The position numbers and the translations under genes were made by a program. A stretch of DNA of 64,000 nt, taken from the NCBI RefSeq assembly GCF_037072025.1, contig NZ_JAXHDD010000013.1, forward strand, positions 24,548-88,547. Reading direction: 5' to 3'. The DNA comes from Pseudogracilibacillus sp037072025. Lineage in GTDB: Bacteria > Bacillota > Bacilli > Bacillales > Amphibacillaceae. The notes under the pieces were generated by a model, which searched no databases, was not told where the DNA came from, and was given only the letters and a program-made list of their open reading frames with translations. Below, one piece after another: positions 25,484 through 35,760 of this stretch (position 1 is the first letter of the stretch; each line of letters begins with the position of its first letter).

Positions 25484-26335
25484 CTAAAATAGTGATATCT
25501 TATTATCTGAAGATGTGCTTTTAAAATATAGAAATATTGGTAATAAAACCAATATCATTAGAAGAATGGAAATTGCTGATCCAAGCTGCCAATTCATACC
25601 ACCCAAGAACGCATCCCGTATCACATTTCCAATCATTACCATTTTACCTCCACCAAATAAATCTGCCGCAGCAAAGATACTGACTGCAGGAATAAATGTG
25701 ATGACACTCCCAGCAATTACGCCTGGTAAAGTTAAGGGTAAAGTTATTTTAAAGAAAGATTTTACTGGATCAGCTCCTAAATCTTCGGCCGCTTCTAAAT
25801 AAGTTTTATCTAACTGTTCTATAGATGCATAAATAGGTAAAATCATAAACGGAAGAAAAGCGTAAACTAAAGTGATGATCATAGCAAATGGTGTATACAT
25901 CATTTGAATGGGTTCGTCGATTATCCCAAAATGAATTAGAAAATTGTTAATCACGCCTTTGTCATTTAACAATATAATCCATGCATACATCCGTACGAGA
26001 ATGTTAGTCCAAAACGGAATCATAACCAATAGGATGAGTATATTTTTCCATCTTCCCGCATGAGCAATAAAATAGGCAAGTGGATAAGCAATCAATAGTG
26101 TGATACCTGTTGATGTAACGGTCCAAACAAGCGACTGCAAAAAGATTTTTAAGTATAGCAAGTCAAACGTCTTTTTGTATCCACTAACGCTAAATTCATA
26201 AACGATGCCGCCATACCCGTCACCAGTAGTGAAACTAATAATCACAATGATCCCTATCGGAATCATCATAAATATAAGTAACCAAATAAGAGCTGGAGAT
26301 AGCATTGCATATGCAGTTCTCAAATTTTTAACCAT
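25484..26335 (-). CDS. potB: Polyamine ABC transporter permease PotB
   Basis: 283 residues with about six membrane segments and the cytoplasmic EAA loop that docks on the ATPase (YLEAAEDLGADPVKSFFKIT, near 180). The C-terminal charged tail (YFKSTSSDNK) is cytoplasmic. It overlaps the end of potC by 8 bp (ATGGTTAA), so the two are translationally coupled. Confidence 0.9.
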   Translation of the reverse strand: MVKNLRTAYAMLSPALIWLLIFMMIPIGIIVIISFTTGDGYGGIVYEFSVSGYKKTFDLLYLKIFLQSLVWTVTSTGITLLIAYPLAYFIAHAGRWKNILILLVMIPFWTNILVRMYAWIILLNDKGVINNFLIHFGIIDEPIQMMYTPFAMIITLVYAFLPFMILPIYASIEQLDKTYLEAAEDLGADPVKSFFKITLPLTLPGVIAGSVITFIPAVSIFAAADLFGGGKMVMIGNVIRDAFLGGMNWQLGSAISILLMILVLLPIFLYFKSTSSDNKISLF

Positions 26336-27115
26336 TGCTTGTCTCCTTTCTTGTATTTCTTAATCCGACTATGAAAACTAAGGCTGTGATGATAAGAATT
26401 AAAATTGTTGAAAGCACATTAATTTCGGGTGTAACACCCTGACGAACCATTGAAAAGATAAGAACGGGTAACGTATTCGCACCTGGTCCCGTCGTAAAAA
26501 AAGCAATAACAAATTCATCCATTGATATGGTGAAACCCATTAATGCTCCCGCAAGAACCCCAGGGGAAATTAACGGGAACGTGACTTTCCAAAACGTATG
26601 CCATCCGTTTGCTCCAAGGTCTTTTGCTGCCTCTTCAAGGGAGGAATCAAACCCTTTTAACCTTGCCATCACAACCAAAGTCACAAACGAAGTGGCGATG
26701 ACAACATGACCAGGGATCACTGTTTCGAGTTGTAGAGAAACACCAAGCCAAGCATATAAAGTAAGTAGTCCTATGCCTAATACAAGGGACGGAATCATGA
26801 CAGGAATATATATTAAAAGGTCAATTATTCTTTTCCCTGGAAATGTATATCTATGGAGGGAAAGAGCAGCTAATGTTCCCAATACAGTTGAAATGAGAGT
26901 GGTGATAACCGCAACGTATAAACTATTTTTCAGGGCACTCATTATCTGTTCATTGGAAAATAATTTAGGATACCAATCAAGGGTAAACCCTGTCCATATT
27001 GTGCCGAGTTTTGAATCATTAAACGAATAGATCATCATAATCACAATTGGAACATAAAAAAATAAAAAGACGAGTATTGAAAAAGATAGTAAAATTTTTT
27101 TGTTTTAGGTCTCAA
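26328..27115 (-). CDS. potC: Polyamine ABC transporter permease PotC, 5' frameshift
   Basis: From 27044 the reading gives YSFNDSKLGTIWTGF and the EAA loop (LEEAAKDLGANGWHTFWKVT), a PotC permease. The first membrane segment (ILLSFSILVFLFFYVPIVIM) lies upstream in the same frame but has no start. A TTG at 27115 with AAGGTG upstream starts RPKTKK in another frame, and adding one A to a run of seven (27095-27101) would join the two. Either this is a homopolymer sequencing error, or potC lacks its first transmembrane helix and the importer is impaired. PotC and PotB form the membrane channel. Confidence 0.82.
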
Positions 27116-27257
27116 TTTTTCACCTTCTAAACTGATTATTTTGAAGAATAAAGAGAAAGTTCTGTAAGAGCTTTCTCTTTTATTCAATTCATTATCAAAA
27201 AAGACTCTTTAGCCTGCTTACACTTCTTGCACATTTTTACGATAACAGACCATGTTT

Positions 27258-28343
27258 TTATTTCGAACGGATTTCTTGTAATAAATGATTCATTAATTCC
27301 ATGGTTTCGCTTGAATACGGTTGTGTAGGTGCGGCCTTTTTAAGATCTTCATCTGTCGTGCTTAATGAAGGCAGTTTTTTCATTTCATCAGTGTACAATT
27401 TAGCAGCTTCCTCATTTGGAGATGGGTATGGAAATGATTTAACCATTTCAAGGCTAATTTCAGGTCTTAAATACCAATTCAAGAACACCTCTGCAGTATA
27501 CTTTTCCTTAGAAGTGTTTGGAATGACTGCTGAGGTATGCCATTTTAATCCTCCTTCCTTCGGAAGAACACAGTCCAATTTTTCAAAACCTTGTATGTGC
27601 GCAACAGATGCCCCAGCACAAACGGTATATCCAATCCAAGCTTGCTCACTCATAAATTGTGGTTCTGGATTAGGGTCAAACGCTAACACATTGGGTACCA
27701 AATCTTCTATTTTTTTGGCGGCCTCTTTCACTTGTTCTTCTGTTGGATTGCCTATGTCATATCCCAAGCTCTGTAATGCCATTCCAAACAACTCCTGTGG
27801 GTCATCAGATACTAAAACATGTCCTTTGTATTTTGGATCCCATAGGTCTTCCCAACTTGTCGGTTTTTCTTTTATTTTTTCGGTATTATATATAATACCG
27901 TTTGTTCCGTAAGCGACTGGAATTGAATATTTATCACCTGGATCATCAGGACGATCTGTCCAAATTTCTGATAAGTTTTCAAAGTTTGGTATATTTTCCA
28001 TATCCAATTCCTGTAAAAGTCCCTGTTCCTTCATGATTATAAAAGTACCAGTACTAGGAAAAACAACATCATATGGAACGGTTCCACTCTTAATCTTTGC
28101 CATCATTTCTTGCTCTGAGGAATAAGTAGAATAAACAACTTCAACTCCAAATTCCTCCTCAAATTCGTTAAGCACCTCTTGTGGAATAACATCAGCCCAG
28201 TTAAATATATTGAGCTTGTCCGCCAGTTCCTTTTCCCCAGTATCTGAATTTCCTGAAAATGTTTCTTCCTTTTCAGAATTACCACATGCTGAGATAATTA
28301 AAATAGAGATGAGAAATAGCGACGTTAATCTAACCCATTTCAT
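27258..28343 (-). CDS. potD: Polyamine-binding lipoprotein PotD
   Basis: 361 residues with a lipoprotein signal (RLTSLFLISILIISAC, lipidated Cys near residue 20) and a periplasmic-binding fold. The block LNIFNWADVIPQEVLNEFEE at the mature N-terminus is characteristic of PotD/PotF, as is YAFDPN-EPQFMSEQAWIGY-type text further on. ATG at 28343 is chosen because AAAGGAG is 11 bases upstream; an earlier in-frame start lacks a site. It is the first gene of the pot unit and should deliver spermidine or putrescine to PotB/PotC. Confidence 0.92.
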   Translation of the reverse strand: MKWVRLTSLFLISILIISACGNSEKEETFSGNSDTGEKELADKLNIFNWADVIPQEVLNEFEEEFGVEVVYSTYSSEQEMMAKIKSGTVPYDVVFPSTGTFIIMKEQGLLQELDMENIPNFENLSEIWTDRPDDPGDKYSIPVAYGTNGIIYNTEKIKEKPTSWEDLWDPKYKGHVLVSDDPQELFGMALQSLGYDIGNPTEEQVKEAAKKIEDLVPNVLAFDPNPEPQFMSEQAWIGYTVCAGASVAHIQGFEKLDCVLPKEGGLKWHTSAVIPNTSKEKYTAEVFLNWYLRPEISLEMVKSFPYPSPNEEAAKLYTDEMKKLPSLSTTDEDLKKAAPTQPYSSETMELMNHLLQEIRSK

Positions 28344-28462
28344 TTTCTTTTCAGCTCCTTTTTTATGAATCACTCGGATTGTTGAGAAATAACTAAACGA
28401 CCAGACTTACGAGTGTTGAATCTCATCGAGAAATCCAACTATAAAAAAATTACACTACACGA

Positions 28463-28906
28463 TTAAGTTACCTTATAAAATTTGATGGCCACTCCTATGA
28501 ACTGTTGTTCATCATTTGTAACTGTCTTTAAGTCACAGACGAATAATAAATGATTTAACCAGTCATACTTTGGACTTGAAACTTCAAATGTAGGAGTAGT
28601 ACGAAAATACTCTGAATCAATACCTTTTTCAGCTGGTTCATGGACTATTCCTCTATTAACTACATAAATAAGTACTCCATCATCCGTTTTCAACGTGTAC
28701 CTTGCACATATATCCATGACTCCGTCTTCTCTACCCATTGACCAATCAGCTCCACCAGGAACTATCGTCCCTTTTATACTCGGCCCTTCAAACGTCCCAC
28801 CTGTAATAGGTGTGATACTTCGAAAGCCACCTGCAACAGAACCTATCTCTAAATCTTCATCAACCGAGACGAATGCCTCAAAAACATATTCTAATCCAAT
28901 AGTCAT
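28463..28906 (-). CDS. DUF3237 (UPF0311) family protein
   Basis: 147 residues covering the whole domain: GLEYVFEAFV at the start, PITGGTFEGPSIKGTIVPGG, then ARYTLKTDDGVLIYVVNRGI and a C-terminal WLNHLLFVC. It is a small beta-barrel of unknown biochemical role, often near catabolic esterases. It follows the carboxylesterase gene by about 50 bp on the same strand with AAAGGAG at 11 bases, so the two probably form an operon. Confidence 0.85.
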   Translation of the reverse strand: MTIGLEYVFEAFVSVDEDLEIGSVAGGFRSITPITGGTFEGPSIKGTIVPGGADWSMGREDGVMDICARYTLKTDDGVLIYVVNRGIVHEPAEKGIDSEYFRTTPTFEVSSPKYDWLNHLLFVCDLKTVTNDEQQFIGVAIKFYKVT

Positions 28907-28957
28907 ATTATTCAGTCTCCTTTTTCACCTTTTAATCAACTTCATTTCCCATCTATA

Positions 28958-30454
28958 TTAAACAGTAGATGATGAATTTAAATGCATAATTTCTTCAAAA
29001 ATAAGCCGTTCAGATTTATAAGGGTCATTTACACAATCCCACTGTTCATCTATGATCATCGTTGCCCGTTCTTTTGTATCGTATGAAGGCCAATGAGGTA
29101 TGTTCAGATGTTGCGGATTGCCATGAATTGCAAATGCTGCCCAAGCATCTTGCACATTGGCTGCCAAGTCTTCTGGTAAGTTATTGCCAATGAATGTTTG
29201 CTCATCCTCCGTATCCAAATTATGGAAAACGAAAGGCAGATCAATTGCATGGCAAGCTCCATATTTCCCTATTTGGGACGGCCAAGCAAATAAATACATC
29301 CATGTGTCATTATATTTTGATTGTAATTCTGCAAATTGAATAGAAGGTATTCTAAACAATATTTCATTTACACGTGTATGTTTATCAGTTGTAATAGAAG
29401 AGGTATAAAATTTCTTTATAGTGGTATCAACATCATAAGTATTTCTACCAATTATAGCGATTTGCTGTTCTAAAAAGTCATCTATAACCTCTTCCAAATT
29501 AGGATAATATAGTCTCCAAAATTTAATTTCATCTTTAGTAGTTCCAATCATCAATTTTATATCTGATGCAAATCCGTCAGCAATGCTTTCAAATGGATTT
29601 TTTGGTATTAATTTTCCGTCTGCTACGGGAGCGAATATGATCTCACTTTTATATTCGTACTTTTCCATCAGTTCATCACAATAAATCCTCAGTTGATCTT
29701 CATCTATTTCTAAAAGCTTTTCTATCGTGCTAGCCCCTGTTAATTCAACAAAATCTCTACCTATTTGTCTGGATATGTCCGTATTTTTCACTAAGTTTAA
29801 CGTACCACTTTGAGCGATGACTTTATGGAAAAGTCCCTTCGCTTTCGGTATGGTCATTAATACTGATACACTGCCACCCCCACAAGACTCTCCAAAGATA
29901 GTAATATTGTCAGCATCCCCACCAAACAAATGAATATTTTTCTTAACCCATTCCAATGCCTTTATTTGATCAAGTGTCCCCAAATATTTACTATCTTCAT
30001 ATTCCTTACCACCTATCTCCTCTAAGTTAAGAAACCCAAAGATATTCACCCGGTAGTTTATCGATACTAAAACAATATCATTACGCTTAACGAAATTTTC
30101 TCCGTCATAGACAGGATCACTGGATGCACCTGCAATATATCCTCCTCCATGTATGAAAACCATCACAGGTTTTTTCGCACTACTAAGTTCTTTTGTCCAA
30201 ACATTTAATGTTAAACAATCTTCAGACTGGGTCGCTAATGAAGATTGTTCAATTTCGTCAACTGGTTGAATACATGAAGAACCAAAATGAAAAGCATCCA
30301 TTTCATTGCTACTTTTCTCTAAGGATTGCGGAGCCTTCCAGCGCAAAGAACCCGTTGGCGGCATGGCGTATGGTATACCTTTAAATGAAATGATCTCATT
30401 GTCTTTTTTTCCTATATATGTACCCTCGAAAATACTTACTTTCGCAGTCTTCAT
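28958..30454 (-). CDS. Type B carboxylesterase (PnbA-like)
   Basis: 498 residues, normal for para-nitrobenzyl esterase-type alpha/beta hydrolases. The N-terminal FKGIPYAMPPTGSLRWKAPQ block, the oxyanion HGGGYIAG and the nucleophile elbow GESCGGGSVSV are visible. The elbow has Cys where GESAGG is usual, with the catalytic Ser before it. The C-terminal GACHAIDLPFVF holds the catalytic histidine. It hydrolyses carboxylic esters and, lacking a signal peptide, is cytoplasmic. Natural substrate unknown. Confidence 0.9.
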   Translation of the reverse strand: MKTAKVSIFEGTYIGKKDNEIISFKGIPYAMPPTGSLRWKAPQSLEKSSNEMDAFHFGSSCIQPVDEIEQSSLATQSEDCLTLNVWTKELSSAKKPVMVFIHGGGYIAGASSDPVYDGENFVKRNDIVLVSINYRVNIFGFLNLEEIGGKEYEDSKYLGTLDQIKALEWVKKNIHLFGGDADNITIFGESCGGGSVSVLMTIPKAKGLFHKVIAQSGTLNLVKNTDISRQIGRDFVELTGASTIEKLLEIDEDQLRIYCDELMEKYEYKSEIIFAPVADGKLIPKNPFESIADGFASDIKLMIGTTKDEIKFWRLYYPNLEEVIDDFLEQQIAIIGRNTYDVDTTIKKFYTSSITTDKHTRVNEILFRIPSIQFAELQSKYNDTWMYLFAWPSQIGKYGACHAIDLPFVFHNLDTEDEQTFIGNNLPEDLAANVQDAWAAFAIHGNPQHLNIPHWPSYDTKERATMIIDEQWDCVNDPYKSERLIFEEIMHLNSSSTV

Positions 30455-30517
30455 TTTATCTTTACACCTTTCGCATTTAATTTTTCATTTTATCATTCAT
30501 AGCAATCGAATTCTTTC

Positions 30518-31481
30518 TTATACTAAATGACAAGTAACGAAATGATTAGATGACACTTCTCTTTTTTCAGGAATTTTTTGTTTACATCGATCCATAGCAA
30601 CTGGACATCGTGGATGGAAGACACATCCAGTTGGCGGATCAATCGGCGAAGAAATCTCACCTTTTAAAATAATTTACTCTTTTTTTCTTCTAGAGTCGGA
30701 CTCGGAATAGCTGATATTAGTGCTTGTGTATATGGATGAAGTGGGTTTGCATATAATTCATCCGTTTCTGCCTCTTCTACTAGGTGCCCAAGATACATAA
30801 CACCACTCGATCAGAGATGTGGCGTACGACACTCAAATCATGGGCAATAAATAAGTAAGTGAGTCCACGCAATTGCTGTACCTCTTGCAGCAAATTAATT
30901 ACTTGGGACTGAATCGATACATCCAAGGCAGATACGGATTCGTCATAAATGAATATTTTTGGATCAACAGCTAATGCTCTTGCAAGGCCAATTCTTTGTC
31001 TTTGCCCTCCAGAGAATTCATGTGGAAATCGATAATAATAATCTTTCTGCAATCCTACTTGATGTAGTAATTCCATTACCTTTTCCGATCTTATAAATAC
31101 TTAATGGTTTTTACAGTGTAGCTCCTATTCTTTTTTTAGATTTAAAGAGGAATACGGATCTTGAAAAACCATTTGCATTTCTTTTGATAATTCTCGATTA
31201 TTTTTTTGTTTGCCTGAAAAAGATTTTCGTTCTTATAGATCAATTCACCATCCGTCGGTTCAACTAATTGTAGAATAGTGCGACCTGTAGTGCTTTTCCC
31301 ACATCCTGATTCTCCTACAAGCCCATAAGTCTCTCCCTTTTAAAGATGAAAAGAAATATTACCACAGCTTTTACATTGTTTATTACTTTTCCTATTGGGT
31401 TTCGAATCGGAAAATACGTCTTTAAATTTTTTACATGAAGGAGGGGTTTCCACTGATTGGTTTTTTTGTTTGTTCAACCAA
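30518..31481 (-). pseudogene. Oligopeptide/dipeptide ABC ATPase (dppF/oppF), multiple frameshifts
   Basis: From a TTG start near 31481 the pieces read VEQTKKPISGNP, LHVKNLKTYFPIRNPIG, Walker A VGESGCGKSTTGRTI, QMVFQDPYSSLNL, then LLHQVGLQKDYYYRFPHEFS, GGQRQRIGLARALAV, and the C-terminal SPIDPPTGCVFHPRCPVAMD ending at 30518. At least four frameshifts separate them. Even Walker B is altered (IFIYDESVSALDVS, S for P). Dead gene. Confidence 0.88.
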
Positions 31482-31518
31482 AATTATCCACCCCTTCACT
31501 AGATACGCTATCATAGTG

Positions 31519-31905
31519 TTAACACTTTACACGATGAGTATTAGAAACTTCCTTTATATCTGGATCCTTTTCATGACAAATAGATGTTACGTATTCACAC
31601 CGTTCTACAAATCTACAGCCTACCGGGATCTCCTGAAGACAAGGTACTTTCCCTGGAATAACGTGTAGTTTTTGCGTACGGTCGTCTTCTAATTTTGGTA
31701 TAGATTTTAACAATCCTCGTGAGATTCTACAATCTGATGACGCACGGTTAATACAGGATTCAATGAACTGATTGGATCCTGAAAGATCATTGAAATTTCA
31801 TTTCCACGAATTTTAAGCATTTTTTTGAGATAGTTTTAATAAATCATTTCCGTTATATAAGATCTCGCCAGTATATTTTGTTTGCTTTTCATTATGAAAA
31901 GATGC
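31519..31905 (-). pseudogene. Oligopeptide/dipeptide ABC ATPase (dppD/oppD), internally deleted
   Basis: Pieces of the first ATPase: GEILYNGNDLLKLSQK, then EISMIFQDPISSLNPVLTV, HQIVES, followed directly by the C-terminal oligo-HPY domain (IPVGCRFVERCEYVTSICHE). The ABC signature, Walker B and H-loop are missing, and the N-terminus with Walker A is lost. The permease and binding-protein genes expected upstream are absent. Confidence 0.85.
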
Positions 31906-32230
31906 TTGTTAACGACGCTATTTAATAACCTTCGCTCCAACAAACCGTATCTTACTTACTATATTCATGACTTTCTAATTAACACTCCCTTCCATAAAGC
32001 GCTTTCAAAAAACTTATTTTTTTACTGGTTATCTATTAGATTTCATTATAAATGTAGAAAAAACTTTATTATACCAGCAATTTGTAGGAAAAATGAATTT
32101 TTTTTCGCTAAATGTGATAAAGAAAGATGACTATTTTATCATGTCTAGATTTAGCACTTTATCTCTTTACAACTCTAATAAATACACTACTGTTTTTTAA
32201 ACGACATTTTCAAAATTGCAATATATTTTG
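31906..32230. other. Intergenic, nothing recognised
   Basis: AT-rich DNA between the ABC ATPase remnant and a plus-strand promoter-like patch. Frames that stay open by chance lack ribosome sites and protein-like composition. Confidence 0.3.
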
Positions 32231-32234
32231 TTAT

Positions 32235-32316
32235 TATAATAGAGCACTATATATAGTGCTTAAAAAGGGCTGATGATCTTTTTGGGAGTGAATCACACAT
32301 GGACATTTTAAAATAA
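32235..32316 (+). promoter_or_regulatory. Orphan promoter-operator-start region of a lost gene
   Basis: TATAAT (32235-32240) is followed by an 18-bp perfect palindrome (AGCACTATATATAGTGCT, 32243-32260), then GGGAGTG and an ATG at 32299 that opens only five codons before TAA. The amidase gene's 3' end abuts. It looks like the control region of a regulated gene whose body has been deleted. No good -35 is visible. Confidence 0.4.
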
Positions 32317-33768
32317 TGGATCAATTGGAGTCGAGATACTCGCATGATCCTCAATAATTTCTGCTGCATCGAATAACGTGTCTTCTCGGAATCTTTTCCC
32401 TATAAGTTGTACTCCTGTTGGAAGTCCTTCATAAACAGATACTGGTACCGAAATTGCTGGAAAGCCTAATAAAGGAACTGCCATCATAGGCCATTGCGCT
32501 TCCATTAAACGACGATTACTTTCAACACTTTCAATATCGATATTTTGTTCAAAAGCTTGCTCGGCTGAAACTGGTGTAAGCAATAATGGGTATTCTTCCT
32601 GAAATTGTTGCAACTGTGTAATAAGTGTCCCTCGACGAGCATATCCTTGTTTGTAATCTTCCAACGTAATATTTCCCCACCATTCTTTAGCAACTTCGTA
32701 ATTATGCTTTAAATTTATTTTTGATGCTTCATCCCCAAACTTTTCAATCATTGGCATGAGACCACGAAGATCTTCTAATACTAATAAACACCAAAGCTTA
32801 TGTGCTTCTGCAAATAAAGATAACTCTACTTCCTCAACAATATATCCAGCATTTTTTAAGTTATTAACAGCTGTATCTATTGCTTCAGTCACTGCTAAAT
32901 CTGGCATGGCTCCTCCCACATCACGCAATACCCCTACTTTAATCGGATGTTGGAGAGGCTCCCCGATTAAAGGTAATTGTGCATGGATAGGATCACGCGG
33001 ATCATAGTCAGACATAGCAGAAAGAGCTAATCGTAAGTCAGCCACATTTCGTGCTAAAGGACCGTCATTTGCCATATATTGAGCAGAAAGCGGCGCATCA
33101 ACGGGGCCACCTCCGCTTGGCACCCTTCCAATTGTTGGGCGAATTCCCGTTACACCACATGCATACGCTGGATAACGAATGGATCCTGCGATATCATTCC
33201 CATGAGCAATTGTAACCATACCACTAGCTATCGCTGCACTTGCTCCTCCACTTGAACCACCAGGAGTTCTCGAAGAATCCCAAGGGTTTAGAGTACTACC
33301 ATGTAAATCATTATTAGAAAACCATCTTAGACTAAAGGAAGGTACGTTGCTTCGACCGACAAAAACCGCCCCTGACTTACGTAAATTGCCTATAGGTGGA
33401 CTATCACTGGAAGCAATATTGTCTTGGAATGCAACAACACCATCAGTCGTTGCAGCCCCCGCTTGATCGGAATTAATTTTAGTTGCAACTGGAACACCGT
33501 GAAGCGGTCCCAGAGCTTTTCCTTCAGCTACAGCTTTATCAGCTTCATCTGCTGCCTGAAGAGCTTCCTCAGTGATTACTTCCACGATTGCGTTTATTTT
33601 GGGATTGACTTGTTCAATTCGGTCGAGACTACTTACGGTTGCCTCCCGCGAAGAAATTAACTTAGTTCGAATCCCATGTGCAAGTTCATTTGCCGTCCAG
33701 CGCCAAAGTTCATTTGCTTTACTCTTATTGTTTAACGGTGCTAATGTTTGCTCTTGTTTTTCATTCAT
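32308..33768 (-). CDS. Amidase-signature family hydrolase
   Basis: 486 residues. The Ser-cisSer-Lys triad is visible: Lys in VPVATKINSDQAG, and the two serines around TPGGSSGGASAAIASG. C-terminal FPAISVPV-GLPTGVQLIG is also typical. These enzymes cleave amides, or glutamine in the case of GatA; no GatB or GatC gene is near, so this is a stand-alone amidase of unknown substrate. ATG at 33768 with AAAGGAGAG upstream is chosen over an ATG 17 codons earlier that lacks a site. Confidence 0.88.
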   Translation of the reverse strand: MNEKQEQTLAPLNNKSKANELWRWTANELAHGIRTKLISSREATVSSLDRIEQVNPKINAIVEVITEEALQAADEADKAVAEGKALGPLHGVPVATKINSDQAGAATTDGVVAFQDNIASSDSPPIGNLRKSGAVFVGRSNVPSFSLRWFSNNDLHGSTLNPWDSSRTPGGSSGGASAAIASGMVTIAHGNDIAGSIRYPAYACGVTGIRPTIGRVPSGGGPVDAPLSAQYMANDGPLARNVADLRLALSAMSDYDPRDPIHAQLPLIGEPLQHPIKVGVLRDVGGAMPDLAVTEAIDTAVNNLKNAGYIVEEVELSLFAEAHKLWCLLVLEDLRGLMPMIEKFGDEASKINLKHNYEVAKEWWGNITLEDYKQGYARRGTLITQLQQFQEEYPLLLTPVSAEQAFEQNIDIESVESNRRLMEAQWPMMAVPLLGFPAISVPVSVYEGLPTGVQLIGKRFREDTLFDAAEIIEDHASISTPIDPLF

Positions 33769-34203
33769 CAATCGACACTCTCCTTTTATAGTTAAATAGT
33801 AGTAGCATATATATATCAATCTTACTTAATGCCCGTCACACTAATAATCACTCTTTAATTCTACTAATCAAAGTTACTCAAGCATAAATGGACTATTCTT
33901 ATAGTCTTATTCAATAAACCCTAAGTGATTTACAAACATTCACATGAGCTGCTAAATACTCATTTTTTCTTTAATCTTACATAATCCTACTAAAGCAGCC
34001 CTCCTTCATTTTAAAGCGCTTTCAATTTTACTTGATATATTCTTTCATATTAGTGGAATTCTATACTTGATGCCGATTTTAATCGAGCAAGTAACTTTAA
34101 GCTTAATTATAAATAGAAATAATTAAATCTTAAACCGACATTTCGTAGTAAAATATAATTCTTTTTTCGTTAATAGTGCTGGAAATAATTAATTTGAATC
34201 TTT
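33769..34203. other. Intergenic upstream of the amidase
   Basis: Over 430 AT-rich bases, presumably including the amidase promoter. I could not choose a convincing -35/-10 pair and see no gene. Confidence 0.3.
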
Positions 34204-34589
34204 TCAAACTGATAGCGTACTAATACCATCAAAATCTTCCTGTTCCACCATTCCTTTTCGTAACGGAACTGCGAGAGGAGAAATATAAGGTGGTTTATGC
34301 GAAGCTTTGCTAAAACCACCTTGCGGACGATTTGGCACGCTGCTTTTGTCGCTAGTTTTCATGATCCTGCGCCATCTTTGCATTATCACAGATTGCGGCA
34401 ATGCGGCAATGCACATGGAACAACTGTAGGTGCAGTCGCCCGAATTAGAGACAACAAACCTTATGAAACTAGACCATATATCGGACAAGGGAATTAAGAT
34501 ATACCTTCTTTTAAAAATGAGTGAACTGAGGGCTTCTTTGGAAGGTTTAAGTTTTATTGGGAACTTGTTATTAAGGGGATTCGAAAGAA
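34204..34589. other. Unassigned rearranged segment
   Basis: Open frames exist on both strands here (for example IWHAAFVASFHDPAPSLHYH on plus) but none matches a family I know and none has a ribosome site. It borders the broken end of the monooxygenase gene, so it is probably scrambled or inserted DNA. Confidence 0.35.
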
Positions 34590-34700
34590 ATGAATATGAA
34601 ACGGGATGTAGCTGCATCACTGACATCGATTGTCCCACGTTTAGGTCGTTGGCTTGACGAAGGTACATATGATCCGCCAGAACTAACAATAAAATCTTAA
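34590..34700 (+). pseudogene. Flavin monooxygenase 3' end, inverted
   Basis: MNMKRDVAASLTSIVPRLG, then RWLDEGTYDPPELTIKS with a stop at 34700, equals the last 35 residues of the monooxygenase at 17826-19049. It lies on the plus strand, while the rest of the same gene (34769-35566) lies on the minus strand. About 20 bases later a ribosome site and ATG start a four-codon stump like the gene that follows the intact copy. Confidence 0.85.
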
Positions 34701-34768
34701 ATATATGAATCTAAATGATCAAGGAGTGAATAGAATGGTTGTTACGTTTTAAGAAAACACCTATGGAA

Positions 34769-35566
34769 TTAGGATAAAGCAATTGCTAGATACTTTGCAT
34801 CCATTACTTTCGGGATCCATTGTTTAACACCCTCAATATTGGTGTACGATTCCACATCATCATCTGCAAGTAATAGTAAATCAACACGCCAGCCACCTTT
34901 AAACGAAACAAGCATTACATTACGTCCGCCCATCGCAGGGTGACTATAATGGAAGACACGTTCGATTGGCAATGGATTTTCCTCATCTTCCTCTAAATCA
35001 ATGACTAGAAAAGTATCTTTAGTACTTGGTTCTTCAAATTTTAGACCAGCTTCATTGCGCACAACGGATCGAGCGCCATCACAATTGATCATATATTTCG
35101 CATGAAATTCATCGCCAGTAGCTGTTTTTAATGACACTCCGTGATCAGTTATATCTAAATGCTCCACTGGGTTACCCCCAAAAAAACTCCACACCAGCTT
35201 CGATAAATATAGGATTCAATTTTACGTTGGTGAAGCGATATAAAATGTGGTAGCTTTTTCGTACTTTGATCGTCTGTCACGCCATAATTACGGACATGTA
35301 CTTCTTTTCCTTTGTATAGTGTTCGTTTAATAGGCTAAAATCACGCCATTTCTCGCAAGTTCAAAACTTAGCCCTTCTGAAACTTCTTCCAACAACTTCA
35401 AGGTACCCTGATGAATAAAGATAGCTCGACTCCCCGGACGTAGATCGTCTTTTCCATTTGCTTCAATTACTGTACAAGTCAACCCTTTCTTTTTCAGTGC
35501 CAGTCCTGCAGTCATACCCACGGAACCAGCCCCTACGACAATCACATCATATTGTTTATTCGACAA
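34769..35566 (-). pseudogene. Flavin monooxygenase 5' two-thirds, frameshifted
   Basis: Starts well (YDVIVVGAGSVGMTAGLALK) and runs to ELARNGVIL, then meets a stop and frame changes (RNYGVTDDQST-KLPHF) and recovers as NCDGARSVVRNEAGLKFEEP, then EGVKQWIPKVMDAKY, where homology ends. The flavin GD motif and substrate region that should follow are missing. The remaining 3' end is inverted at 34590-34700. Confidence 0.88.
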
Positions 35567-35760
35567 GTTTACTCTCTCCTCTACTCCCCATTAATGATGT
35601 TAAATTCATTATAGTATCCAAGATTAATAAAACATACCTTCGGTTCCGATCAGCGGAACTCGGGTCATTTTACACAATAAAATTGACTATCTTCATGAGG
35701 CCATTTAGAATTATTTATAGATTGGAGCGTTGTCTATTAATTTACATGGATGGTGATTAG

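Noticed and set aside
31435..32130. Plus-strand open frames over the peptide-transporter remnant
   Set aside because: They are antisense to legible dppD/dppF text or lack ribosome sites, with composition typical of chance frames.
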